This document shows, piece by piece, positions 54,336 to 63,215 of a stretch of DNA of 64,000 nucleotides. The stretch lies in contig NZ_FNNR01000005.1 in the NCBI RefSeq assembly GCF_900106835.1, forward strand, positions 326,019-390,018, given 5' to 3'. How positions within the stretch are numbered: position 1 is the first letter of the stretch; each line of letters opens with the position of its first letter. The position numbers and the translations under genes are program-made. Origin of the DNA: Arthrobacter sp. cf158 (GTDB lineage: Bacteria > Actinomycetota > Actinomycetes > Actinomycetales > Micrococcaceae). The notes under the pieces were generated by a model. It was not told where the DNA came from, searched no databases, and saw only the letters and a program-made list of their open reading frames with translations.

Positions 54336-54728
54336 GGAGTATGATATGTATTATCGCTTGAAGGGCTCCGCAGATGACTAGGCGACCCGTCCAAAAGCGA
54401 CCACCGCGATTGAGATTGGGACATGACCATGATGAGAAGGGCCAGCTTCGCTGAACGGGTTGTAGGCGTTCGAGACCCGCAGCCCAAAGAAACTACGCAG
54501 GAAAAGCTGCCGAGGTTCGAAGATACAGTCTTCCCAGACGTTCAGGATTAGTCCTCAAACCGTAGGAGGGCGGGCTGTCTTGGCTGCGGTTGGCAGTGGC
54601 GCGGCACCCCTTCCCGCCTGCCCAGGGTTGCTGCCGGAGTTGTAAGTCACGAGCTTCCCATCCGGATCCGTGAGCGGCTGCCGTCATTGAGCTGTAAGTG
54701 CATGGTGTGCCCAGCATGGCGGGGGTAC

Positions 54729-54741
54729 TACCGTAATATAC
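54729..54741. promoter_or_regulatory. GntR-2 operator candidate F (before the GntR-2 gene)
   Basis: TACCGTAATATAC, 66 bases upstream of the GntR-2 start. It shares TACCGTAATA with candidates E and G, which is consistent with autoregulation. Confidence 0.55.
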
Positions 54742-54806
54742 CTAGAGTACGAGCTCCGAATCGGGCAGCAGTTGCCGCGACTTGAACCCTAAAAGGGAGA
54801 TCCAGA

Positions 54807-55481
54807 ATGAATTCCGCCGTCAAAAGGACCGCTGCTCCGTTGAGGCAAGAGGTGGTAGGTGCACTCCGTCGCGCCATCGTGTCCGGCGAGTTCGCTCCTG
54901 GTCAGAGACTGGTGGAGTCGGTGCTGTGTGACAAATTTGCCGTCAGCCGGACGGTTATTCGAGAGGTGTTGAGGCAACTCGAAGCCGAGGGGCTCGTAAT
55001 AATAGTCCCCAACAGAGGCCCGGAAGTTGCAACGCTGACCATCAAAGAAGCGGAAAATCTATACGAAGTTCGACGAGCCCTGGAGTCGCTGGCCGGAAGT
55101 CTCTTCGCTGAGCGCGCAACAGAAGAACAGTGCAGCAAGCTCGTCGAGTGCTTGAGTGACGTTAAAATGGCGATGGGTTCTGATGATCCTGACCGCAAAC
55201 TTGAGGTCAAGGATCAGTACTACGCGGTCCTGCTCGACGGTGCTGGCAACGATGAAATCTCCAAGCTTCTTAACCTCGTAAACGCTCGCACTCAGGTATT
55301 GCGAATGTACTCCCTCTCCTCCGAGAACCGCGGGCCCCATACGGTAGCCGAGATATCCAGGATCACGGCCGCCGCTGCGCTTGACCGCGACCCGGACGAG
55401 GCGAGAATTGCCTGCGAAGATCATGTGCGCAGTGCCGCAAACGCGGCCCTTCGGGAAATGAAGCGCGCTATCGCTAAGTAG
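54807..55481 (+). CDS. GntR-family regulator, FCD subfamily (GntR-2)
   Basis: This 224-residue protein has the winged HTH (LVESVLCDKFAVSRTVIREVLRQLEAEGLVIIVPNRGPEVA) and an FCD domain (EAENLYEVRRALESLAGSLFAERA, DHVRSAANAALREM). AAGGGAGATCC precedes the ATG. It stands upstream of the five-gene set 55646-58785 on the same strand. It differs from GntR-1 by lacking some of the metal-site histidines, so the ligand mode may differ. Confidence 0.92.
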   Translation: MNSAVKRTAAPLRQEVVGALRRAIVSGEFAPGQRLVESVLCDKFAVSRTVIREVLRQLEAEGLVIIVPNRGPEVATLTIKEAENLYEVRRALESLAGSLFAERATEEQCSKLVECLSDVKMAMGSDDPDRKLEVKDQYYAVLLDGAGNDEISKLLNLVNARTQVLRMYSLSSENRGPHTVAEISRITAAAALDRDPDEARIACEDHVRSAANAALREMKRAIAK

Positions 55482-55577
55482 CGGCCGCCTGTTCCGCCAT
55501 CGAACGGGCGGATCAGCCACCATGGTCGCCCCGCCGAGATGAGGGTACTGAAACTTACATATCCATTTGAATCGTCG

Positions 55578-55592
55578 TACCGTAATACGGTA
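55578..55592. promoter_or_regulatory. GntR-2 operator candidate E (before the five-gene set)
   Basis: TACCGTAATACGGTA is a perfect 7+1+7 palindrome 53 bases before the first gene of the 55646-58785 set. It is the most symmetric member of the TACCGTAATA group. Confidence 0.65.
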
Positions 55593-55645
55593 ATATAACT
55601 CTAGTTGAGCGGTGACATCGGAGTCATCGCCCGGAGGAGGCAGCA

Positions 55646-56029
55646 TTGAGTATCACCGACATTTGGGGCGCTTCCTGGGTATTGGCGGTCAACGCGGATA
55701 GGGAAAACCGCCACATCGGCCGGATGTCCCGGTTTATGCTCCGTTTTGAACTAGAAGACGGCGAGCATGCAGATTTCCTTTATGCAGCGGGGACCCTGTC
55801 ATTCGCAAGCGCCGACCCCACGGGGGAAGACCTATTACACATCGCGGGAGGCGCTGCTGCTTGGGCCGAACTCTCCGATGCAAATGCAGCGCCGCGCCGA
55901 CATGACCTTTTAGCCCTCCTTAAGGCGCCACAGGGGCTGGAGGTAGTTGATGGCCACGACATTCTCCTGCGTCACCTGCGCGTCATTACCCGCCTCGTTG
56001 AGATTGGAAAAAAAGATGCCAAAGCCTGA
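55646..56029 (+). CDS. Small SCP2-like protein, function unknown
   Basis: This 127-residue protein starts at TTG after GGAGGAGGCAGCA. Its pattern (FMLRFELEDG, GTLSFASADPTGEDLLHIAGGAAAWAELSD, LRHLRVITRLVEIGKK) resembles the sterol-carrier-protein-2 fold but is not diagnostic. It overlaps the alpha/beta hydrolase gene by 14 bases. It is possibly a binding protein for a hydrophobic substrate of that hydrolase. Confidence 0.65.
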   Translation: MSITDIWGASWVLAVNADRENRHIGRMSRFMLRFELEDGEHADFLYAAGTLSFASADPTGEDLLHIAGGAAAWAELSDANAAPRRHDLLALLKAPQGLEVVDGHDILLRHLRVITRLVEIGKKDAKA

Positions 56030-56903
56030 CGTTTACCTTGAACCAATCCGTGGCGGTTACGTCAGGTTCACTTCTAGAAACGTAAAGTACAGGGTCTACT
56101 ACGAAGAAGCCGGCGCTGGCCCGGTGATCCTGGGCCTACACACGGCCGGAGCAGATTCCCGCCAGTTCCGCCATATGCTGGCCGATGAGGAGATAACCTC
56201 GAGGTTTCGAGTCGTTGTATTTGACCTTCCCTGGCATGGTAAGTCCCTTCCACCAGCCGACTGGTGGAAGGACGAATACTTGCTGACTACCGACACCTAT
56301 GCATCGGTCGTCGAGGACTTCTGCGCGGCCCTTGATTTGGATACGCCCATCGTCATCGGTTGCTCAATGGCAGGCTCGCTGGCAATTGAGCTGGCTCGCC
56401 GGAGTCCGGATCGGTGGCGGGCAGTTCTCGGGCTATCGGGAGCACTGAAAGTTGAAGGGCGGTTCCACGACTGGCCCCTGCGCCCTGACCTTAATGCACA
56501 GCAGGTCGTTCCCACATGGACCCATAGCCTAATGGCTCCCCACAGTCCGGAGGAGTCCCGACGGGAGGTCTGGTGGATCTACAGCCAAGGCGGCCCCGGG
56601 ATCTATAGAGGGGACACCTATTTTTACGCCAAGGACTTCGACCTGAGGGAGACGGCCTCCACTATAGATACGGCCCGTTGCCCCGTCTACCTTCTGACCG
56701 GCGAGTACGACCACGCTTGCACGCCGGAGGACACCGAAGAAGCCCTCGCGGTTATCCCCGGAGCCCGGGGTGGACGGATGAAGGGCATCGGGCACTTTCC
56801 CATGGCAGAGAACTATCCTCTGTTCCGCACATTCCTGACCCCGGTTCTTGGGGAAATCATGAATGAAGCAGGTTTGCACGAGGGAACAGGCGCCCAGGCT
56901 TGA
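56016..56903 (+). CDS. Alpha/beta hydrolase
   Basis: This 295-residue enzyme starts at ATG 56016 inside the end of the previous gene. The nucleophile elbow is VIGCSMAGSLA (Gly-Cys-Ser-Met-Ala, with alanine in place of the last glycine), the acid is in TGEYDHAC, and the catalytic histidine in GIGHFPMAEN. The oxyanion stretch is HTAGADSRQF. Such enzymes hydrolyse esters, lactones or C-C bonds of ring-cleavage products. It is grouped with an SDR and two small enzymes in one operon-like set. Confidence 0.88.
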   Translation: MPKPDVYLEPIRGGYVRFTSRNVKYRVYYEEAGAGPVILGLHTAGADSRQFRHMLADEEITSRFRVVVFDLPWHGKSLPPADWWKDEYLLTTDTYASVVEDFCAALDLDTPIVIGCSMAGSLAIELARRSPDRWRAVLGLSGALKVEGRFHDWPLRPDLNAQQVVPTWTHSLMAPHSPEESRREVWWIYSQGGPGIYRGDTYFYAKDFDLRETASTIDTARCPVYLLTGEYDHACTPEDTEEALAVIPGARGGRMKGIGHFPMAENYPLFRTFLTPVLGEIMNEAGLHEGTGAQA

Positions 56904-57059
56904 CCAGGAGATCCAAGCCCGCCGGGTCGACGACCCTTGCGGCTTCAAGATGACCCTTGATCCAGCCTGTTCAAGATCACTCCTGCCTAAGCAGATAACT
57001 GCTCATAACGTCACCTGGCCCTGGCAGGGTACTAAGTCTCAAAATGCAAGGAATCAAAG

Positions 57060-57812
57060 ATGAACTTCAAGGACCAGACGGTCATTGTCACCGGCGCGGG
57101 AAGCGGGATTGGCCGCGCGGCCGCGCTCAGGTTCGCGGAACTCGGTGCAAACGTGGCCGTGGCCGACAATAACGAATCTGCAGCAGCGGCAGTCGCGGAG
57201 GAGGCCGGACATTCAGCCATACCGGTCGTCGTTGATGTCAGCGACTCAGGGATGGTTCAAAAGATGGTCACCGTGGTCGTCGATACGTTTGGCAATCTGG
57301 ATGTGCTCTGCAACAACGCAGGCTTTGGCGCTCCTGGGAATGTGCCGGAAATCGAAGAAGACGACTGGGATCGTCTGATGGCGGTAAACCTCAAGGGCGT
57401 CTACCTCTGCTCAAAATATGCCATCCCTGAGCTCGCAAAAACCGGAGACGGACGAATCGTTAACACGTCCTCTTACACCGCCAGCGTCGGTATCCGTGAT
57501 CGTGCTGCCTATGTGGCCTCTAAGGGGGGCGTCTCGGCTCTGACACGGGCAATGGCGTTGGATCACGTGGATCAAGGTATTCGAGTGAATGCTGTTGCTC
57601 CCGGCACGGTGAACTCACCTTATTTCGACAAGATGATTAAGGAATCGGACGAACCGGGCACGCTCCTCAACGAACTCAACAGCCGTTCGCCCATGCGCCG
57701 CATGGGCGACCCGAATGAAATCGCTGAAGCCATAGTCTGGCTCGCGGCCAAGGAATCAAGCTTCGTCACGGGCTCAGTCCTAACAATTGATGGAGGGACG
57801 TCGATTTGGTGA
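57060..57812 (+). CDS. Short-chain dehydrogenase/reductase (FabG-like)
   Basis: This 250-residue classical SDR has TGAGSGIGRAAALRF, NNAGFG, the catalytic serine in NTSSYTASVG, YVASKGG (YxxxK) and a C-terminal TGSVLTIDGGTSIW. It should oxidise a secondary alcohol or reduce a ketone with NAD(P)(H). AAGGAATCAAAG precedes the ATG. It is the third gene of the GntR-2 set and not a close paralog of the other two SDRs. Confidence 0.93.
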   Translation: MNFKDQTVIVTGAGSGIGRAAALRFAELGANVAVADNNESAAAAVAEEAGHSAIPVVVDVSDSGMVQKMVTVVVDTFGNLDVLCNNAGFGAPGNVPEIEEDDWDRLMAVNLKGVYLCSKYAIPELAKTGDGRIVNTSSYTASVGIRDRAAYVASKGGVSALTRAMALDHVDQGIRVNAVAPGTVNSPYFDKMIKESDEPGTLLNELNSRSPMRRMGDPNEIAEAIVWLAAKESSFVTGSVLTIDGGTSIW

Positions 57813-57914
57813 ACGCCCCTCAAACACCTCCTGTTTATTCATAGCTTTATCAAGAACCCAGAACTTACCCGCTGCTCACCTAAGTCCGTGCAGCACAACA
57901 GAAAGGTACTACTC

Positions 57915-58352
57915 ATGGCAATCGATTCGGTCAAGGAACAGAACGCTGAAGCCCAGACGTACATCGACGACATGGCACAGAAGAGAGGCTACGTCCTCGA
58001 TTACCACAAGGTGATGGCCATGCATGATTTTCCCGTCCTCCAGGCCGCAAACCACTTGGTTTCGGCCGCCTACCTGGACCAGCGGACTTTGGATCGCAAG
58101 ACGAAAGAACTCATCTTCATCGTGAGCCTCACAGTCATGCGAGCCTCAAAGAGCCACATCCAAAGTCATATCCGCGTGGCCCTCGACCTCGGCGTAAGTC
58201 CTGCGGAGATTCTGGAGGCAATTGAAATTTCCCTTCCTGAAGCCGGCATCGTCGCATTCCAAGCGGGACTTGAGGCGTGGCGCGAAACAGTCGGCGCCGA
58301 CGGCTTGGAACCCACCGTTTTAGTCCATGAGGGTGGTAACGGCGCCGACTAA
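57915..58352 (+). CDS. Carboxymuconolactone-decarboxylase-family protein
   Basis: This 145-residue helical protein starts at ATG 57915 (AAAGGT upstream). It has the CMD core LDRKTKELIFIVSLTVMRASKSHIQSHIRVALDLGVSPAEILEAIEISLPEAG. The Cys-x-x-Cys of AhpD-like members is replaced by MRAS/KSH, so it is not a peroxidase; it fits the decarboxylase/lactonase side of the family. A step on a lactone or hydroxy acid is possible. Confidence 0.88.
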   Translation: MAIDSVKEQNAEAQTYIDDMAQKRGYVLDYHKVMAMHDFPVLQAANHLVSAAYLDQRTLDRKTKELIFIVSLTVMRASKSHIQSHIRVALDLGVSPAEILEAIEISLPEAGIVAFQAGLEAWRETVGADGLEPTVLVHEGGNGAD

Positions 58353-58470
58353 GTAGGCCGAGCGGCCGAAGGGTCACAATTGAGCGGCCCGCAGGGTTGG
58401 TACACACTCACTTGGCGCAAGGCCGCTTCACCGCCATTCCGGATTTGCCCACAACTCCCAAGGAGAAATC

Positions 58471-58785
58471 ATGGCCACCACCTTCAACGTCGTTGCCCAA
58501 TACCGGACGAAACCCGGAACAACGGAGAATATCCTCAAACATCTGCAGAACATTGCTGCCGAAACCCGAAAAGAACCAGGCAACCTCTCGTATGAGTTCT
58601 TCGGCGGAGTTGAAGATTCAAGGAGCATCGTCATACTGGAGAGCTACCAGAGCGCCGAAGCTTTTGAACTTCATCGCCAGACTCCGCACTTTCTCAACAT
58701 TGGCGCTGTATACGTCATCCCCGAACTGGAATCGCGTTCTGTTTCGACTTACCTCAACCCGGTAGAACCGGCTGAAGCTCCTTAG
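58471..58785 (+). CDS. Antibiotic-biosynthesis-monooxygenase (ABM) domain protein
   Basis: This 104-residue ferredoxin-like-fold protein has VVAQYRTKPGTTENILKHLQNIAAETRKEPGNLSYEFF and IVILESYQSAEAFELHRQTPHF, typical of the ABM/YgiN quinol-monooxygenase family. AAGGAG precedes the ATG. It may be a cofactor-free monooxygenase or an isomerase; it closes the GntR-2 gene set. Confidence 0.88.
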   Translation: MATTFNVVAQYRTKPGTTENILKHLQNIAAETRKEPGNLSYEFFGGVEDSRSIVILESYQSAEAFELHRQTPHFLNIGAVYVIPELESRSVSTYLNPVEPAEAP

Positions 58786-59596
58786 TTGCGTTGGCCGGGG
58801 AGATGGATTAACCGGTCGATGGGTGGTCTGTTGCCGAGAACGGGGTGGGGCCTGTGCGACTTCAGTCGAGGATTTAACCGGGTTGAGCATCTCTGCGCGT
58901 ATTTTGGCTGCCGTAGCACTTCGCGCAGGCCCCAGCCGTCGCTGACTGTCCGGGGGAAGCCTTCGATCTTCCGTTTGTCTGGCGCCTTTAGAAGAAGGCG
59001 TCTCGCGGAAATTCCGACGTCGGCGCCGGCGTCTTACTCGTCGTGGTGGATTTCAGGCTAGTGGCAACGGGCATCCGCGTCAGTGCTGACCTAAGTGGCG
59101 CCTTTTTTTGGGGTTTGCTGGCGGATGTAGCCGCTGCGCGCTGTGGAGGTCCTGGAATTCTTGCCGCCTTCACCCGGCCCAGGTAGCGGTGGCCCCCGCG
59201 TGGAATAAGAAGGCCTTCTGGTGTGAGTTGTTTCTTGGACAGCTCAACTCCACACCGGGAGGCCTTCGTCAACCCGAAAAACTTTAAGCCGTGTCCCGGG
59301 CGGCCTGCACCCGCGCACTGCAGATAGGTGCACAGCGCCGCTTTCAGCGAGTCACAGTCCGACGGCCCCCGCTCCCTTCCCCTAGTGTTACAAGAATCCA
59401 AAATCTACGTGGATATCTTTCGAATTCAGAAGCATCGATCCAAAGATTTTTCTCCAAAGGGACTAGCGGGTTGTGTATTTTTCGGATTATGGTGTGACTT
59501 GACACACATAACTGGACTCCGGTTGTGTTCCGTAAGCGATGTCGCCAGCATGGAGCCTGACTCCGGCAAGGCGGCCTGGATCAAATGTGAGAACCC
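58786..59596. other. Gene-poor stretch with a long inverted repeat
   Basis: No convincing gene is seen in these 811 bases. An imperfect inverted repeat spans 59210-59266 (AAGGCCT/AGGCCTT outer arms, GGTGTG/CACACC inner arms). Short open frames on both strands look non-coding. The last 130 bases should hold the permease promoter. Confidence 0.5.
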
Positions 59597-61078
59597 ATGA
59601 CCACTACGCACAGTCCCGCACTCACACTTAAGAAGGCATTCACCTTCCGAAGTGCTTTTATGTTTTCCTTCGTCTTCGTGTCGCCGATCGTGGCGCTCTA
59701 TGGAGTGTTCGCGCTGGTGCTTGGCGCGGCCGGCCCATCAGGCTGGTGGTCTTTCCTGATTGTGTTTGCAGGTCAGATCATTGTCGCCTTTGTGTTCGCT
59801 GAGTTGGCCTCCCGCTGGCCCATTGAAGGGTCCCTGTATCAATGGGCTCGCCGCCTCGTCGGCAACCACTATGGCTGGTTTACCGGCTGGATCTACATGT
59901 GGACACTGGCCATCGCCTGCGCGGGTGGTTCGTTCATCACTTCACAGTTCCTGCCTCTGGTGCTAGGGCTCCAACCCTTTGACTTGTTCACACAGATATT
60001 GGTCGCGCTGGGCACGCTGGCAGTAATCATGGTGCTAAACCTGATCGGTCCGAAAGCAATCAAAGCCGTCGTTTTCCTGGCCATCATCGCGGAGGTCGTC
60101 GGTAGCGTCGCCTTGGCAATCACGCTCTTCCTCTTCTTTCAAGAGCAGCCCTTCAGTGTCCTCCTCCAGGGTGCCGACGTCACCATGCCGGGCGTCACTT
60201 TCGCAGGTATCGCGGCGGCTGCGGCCTTCGTCGGCTGGGGCTTCGTTGGCTTCGAAAGTGCTGGAGACATCGCCGAAGAGGTAGAGGATCCGCGGCGCAA
60301 TGTGCCGAAGGCGATCATTGCCGCGATTCTGAGCGTTGGAACTGTTGTGGTTGTGTCAGCACTCGCCCTCATCATCGCGATACCGGACCTTGGGCGCGTA
60401 CTCAGTGGCGAGGAGGTTGACCCTGCAGCCTACATCGTCGGGTCGGCACTCGGGGAACAAGCCGTCGTGCTGCTATTCCTGCTGATCATCATCGGCTTCG
60501 TGGCCTGCATGCTGGCAACGCAAATGGCTTCGTCGCGGGTCATGTGGGCTTTCGCTCGAGATAACGCTTTTCCGGCATCCAAGTGGATCAAGCGCCTGTC
60601 ACCGCGCACGTCGAACCCTAATAGCGCCATCGTGGTTACGGCCATTCTGACGATGCTCATCCTTGTGGCCGCGACCACAGGACCCGTATACGCAACCTTA
60701 GTGAGCTTCTCGACAGCAGGTTTCTTTATATCTTTCGCCCTACCACTCGTAGCGCACGCATTGACACGCCACAAGAGCTACTGGACGCCAGGACCTTTCT
60801 CACTGGGAACTGCGGGCAAAGTAGTCGTGCCGTTGGCCGCTATTTGGGTGGTTCTGGAGCTGATTAACATTGCGTGGCCGCGCACGCCGGAACTGGATTG
60901 GTGGCAGAACTACTCGGTCATCATAGGGCTGGTAGCTGTGCTTTCACTCGGCCTCATCGTCTGGATTCCCAGGCGCTCGACGATTGCGAATCTCCCGATC
61001 ATCGATCCGGGTAGCCGAGACAATCACGCATCCCAAACGGCCGAGAGCGCAGCAGCTGGGGCAGCATCTGATTCCTGA
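59597..61078 (+). CDS. APC-family amino acid/amine permease
   Basis: This 493-residue membrane protein has about 12 helices and belongs to the same branch as the permease at 19502-21001. Shared blocks are SPIVALYGVFALV, AGPSGWWSFLIV, SRWPIEGSLYQWARRLVGNHYGW and GFESAGDIAEEVEDPRRNVPKA. The ATG overlaps the end of a GTGAGAACCC stretch with only a weak ribosome site. It probably imports the compound handled by the GntR-2 set. Confidence 0.9.
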   Translation: MTTTHSPALTLKKAFTFRSAFMFSFVFVSPIVALYGVFALVLGAAGPSGWWSFLIVFAGQIIVAFVFAELASRWPIEGSLYQWARRLVGNHYGWFTGWIYMWTLAIACAGGSFITSQFLPLVLGLQPFDLFTQILVALGTLAVIMVLNLIGPKAIKAVVFLAIIAEVVGSVALAITLFLFFQEQPFSVLLQGADVTMPGVTFAGIAAAAAFVGWGFVGFESAGDIAEEVEDPRRNVPKAIIAAILSVGTVVVVSALALIIAIPDLGRVLSGEEVDPAAYIVGSALGEQAVVLLFLLIIIGFVACMLATQMASSRVMWAFARDNAFPASKWIKRLSPRTSNPNSAIVVTAILTMLILVAATTGPVYATLVSFSTAGFFISFALPLVAHALTRHKSYWTPGPFSLGTAGKVVVPLAAIWVVLELINIAWPRTPELDWWQNYSVIIGLVAVLSLGLIVWIPRRSTIANLPIIDPGSRDNHASQTAESAAAGAASDS

Positions 61079-61549
61079 TTATCTCTTCACCCCGGAGCGC
61101 CGCTGGTGATTCGTCGTTTGGTGCGGGGGAGCACGCCGTCAGGTACCGCATGTGTGAGGTACCAGACCGGCCAGCTCGGCCAGGGTTAGCGCCGGACTTG
61201 AAGAAAAGAAATGGCTATAGCGCCAGCTTCGGGATCCATGCTACGGTAATATCGTATTACGGTATTCAGATCATGGGTCCCGAAGTTCTATTTCGCATAT
61301 GACATTTGCCTTGTTCGACTATCTGCTCACCGGCGAAAGACCCGCTACGCTCCGGTTCAAATATCAAGGGCATAACACGGGCGGTGCGTCGGCAAAGCGT
61401 CGAAGGGCGTAATCACCACTCTCCACGACAGATGAACACCCAGCCCTCGGCCAGCAGAAAAATCGTCTGCTGAAACGAGCCCCGCCGGTTTCCCTCACGG
61501 CGGTAAATGTTCTCTGTCGCTCTCCACTCCTCATCTCTCAGGAAGGTCA
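61079..61549. other. Promoter region of the amino-acid ABC operon
   Basis: A 471-base gap without a supported gene. It holds operator candidate G and the promoter of the importer operon that begins at 61550. Confidence 0.5.
61243..61265. promoter_or_regulatory. GntR-2 operator candidate G (before the ABC importer)
   Basis: Two copies of TACGGTA (61243-61249 and 61259-61265) flank a TAATATCGTATTA inverted repeat. Read on the minus strand, it contains TACCGTAATAC, identical to the first 11 bases of candidate E. Confidence 0.6.
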
Positions 61550-62413
61550 ATGATGACCCCCTTAAAGCGCAACGCACTCATGCTCACCGCTATCGCTTCT
61601 CTGGCGTTAGCACTCGCCGGCTGTGCGGGAACTGCCTCGGAAAAAACTGAAGCCGGTCCCCAAGGGCTGATTCAACCGGGCACCCTAACTACTTGCACCT
61701 ACCCCGAGTATCACCCGATGGAATACTTCGAAGGAGGAACCGGCGGCGAGATCGTGGGCTTCGACGTCGATCTCGCGCGGGCCGTTGGTGACAGCTGGGG
61801 AGTTCAAACCAAGGTTGTGAACACCGCCTTTGATGGACTCATTCCGGGGCTGGATGCACAACGATGTGATTTGGTCATCTCCGGCCTGTCTGTCAGCGAC
61901 GCGCGCCGGGAGGTAGCGGACGCCGTGCCTTATATGCTGACCGGCTACGCATTCGCCATTCAAAGCGGAAAAAATAGCCTGGAAAATCCCGAGGACTACT
62001 CAAGCCGCACCGTGGCGGTACTGGCGGGAAGCCGGATGGTAGCGAAGCTCAAAACCGTGAACGAGCAGCTGGCTTCCGAGGGTAAGCCGCTGATCAAGAT
62101 TGACGAATACCCTGGAACCCCTCTTGCGGCGGGAGCTGTCATCTCGGGAAAGGCGGACGCGGTAATCGACACTGACATCGCCATCGCATCCCTTGTGAGT
62201 AAGAGCAACGGCACCTTGGAAGCAGTCACCAGTGCATTTGACCCTGATGAGGTCTTCGGCGCATACCTCCGCAAAGACGGCGCTCTCACCGGCTCTTTCC
62301 GGGACGCACTCAAGGCACTGCACGAAAAGGGCACCCTCGCGGCCCTTGCAGAGCGGTACGGACTTGAGCCCAACAAGATCGACCTCTCCAGCAACCTGTC
62401 AAGCAAAAAGTAA
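61550..62413 (+). CDS. Polar-amino-acid ABC transporter, substrate-binding lipoprotein
   Basis: This 287-residue protein (family SBP_bac_3) has a lipoprotein signal: KR, a hydrophobic helix and LAGC with the lipidated cysteine at residue 25. Motifs are GTLTTCTYPEYHPMEYFEGGTGGEIVGFDVDLARAVGDSWG and GLIPGLDAQRCDLVISGLSVSDAR. AGGAAGG precedes the ATG. It begins a three-gene importer operon. Confidence 0.94.
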   Translation: MMTPLKRNALMLTAIASLALALAGCAGTASEKTEAGPQGLIQPGTLTTCTYPEYHPMEYFEGGTGGEIVGFDVDLARAVGDSWGVQTKVVNTAFDGLIPGLDAQRCDLVISGLSVSDARREVADAVPYMLTGYAFAIQSGKNSLENPEDYSSRTVAVLAGSRMVAKLKTVNEQLASEGKPLIKIDEYPGTPLAAGAVISGKADAVIDTDIAIASLVSKSNGTLEAVTSAFDPDEVFGAYLRKDGALTGSFRDALKALHEKGTLAALAERYGLEPNKIDLSSNLSSKK

Positions 62414-62468
62414 TGAGGGGTTGTGACCGTATGACGACCGCGTCCGCACGAGAAGGGCAATACCCCGC

Positions 62469-63215
62469 ATGAACTTTGACTTTTCCATCTTTTGGAACGC
62501 TCTGACGTCGCTAAATTATGTTAGTGGCGCGGTCCTTGCGATTCTGCTGGCGGTTCTCGCCATGGTGCTTGGCACCGTACTCGGTTTTCTCATTGCCTTG
62601 GCTCGTAGCTCTGGTAAACGCTGGCTGGTAACGCTGTCCGGCGTCTATGTGGGGGTCTTTCGTGGCCTGCCCACTCTGCTAATTCTGCTACTGGCATGGA
62701 ATGCTGCGCCGCAGCTGATTCCGGCCCTCCGCTCGGAAGCCTACAGCCCGTTTGTCGCCGCATTAATCTCGCTCACCTTGGTTCAAGCGGCCTACATGGC
62801 AGAAATTATCCGCTCTGCTTTACTCAGCGTGGACGCGGGTCAGCCTTTGGCTGCGAGAGCGCTCGGGCTGACACCTGTCCAAACCATGATTCGCGTGGTG
62901 ATCCCACAAGCAATTCGCATAGCTATTCCCCCGACGGGCAGCGAACTAATCAACACCATTAAGTACACGAGCCTGGCGAGCGTGATCTCACTGCGTGAGT
63001 TGCTGACCACAGCACAAAGCGGTGTATCCACAACGTTCCGTTACGCAGAATTTTACGCGGCGGCAGCTATCTACTACCTGGTTATCGTGACGGTCGTGAC
63101 GGTCGTGCAGTCGCAGCTGGAGCGAAAATTCCTTTGGACGTCGAAAGATTTGCCGTCCGCTTCGCAGCCCGAACCAGGGACCGTTACCCTCGACTTGAAA
63201 GGAACGAAGGCATGA
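62469..63215 (+). CDS. Polar-amino-acid ABC transporter, permease
   Basis: This 248-residue His/Glu/Gln/Arg/opine-type permease has about five helices, GVYVGVFRGLPTLLILLL, and the EAA loop near AARALGLTPVQTMIRVVIPQAIRIAIPPTGSELINTIKYTSL. A single permease gene suggests a homodimeric channel. Its stop overlaps the ATPase start as ATGA. Confidence 0.94.
   Translation: MNFDFSIFWNALTSLNYVSGAVLAILLAVLAMVLGTVLGFLIALARSSGKRWLVTLSGVYVGVFRGLPTLLILLLAWNAAPQLIPALRSEAYSPFVAALISLTLVQAAYMAEIIRSALLSVDAGQPLAARALGLTPVQTMIRVVIPQAIRIAIPPTGSELINTIKYTSLASVISLRELLTTAQSGVSTTFRYAEFYAAAAIYYLVIVTVVTVVQSQLERKFLWTSKDLPSASQPEPGTVTLDLKGTKA

Noticed and set aside
58988..59401. Open frame of 137 codons on the minus strand
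   Set aside because: Covers the inverted repeat, low-complexity C-terminus, no domain or ribosome site.
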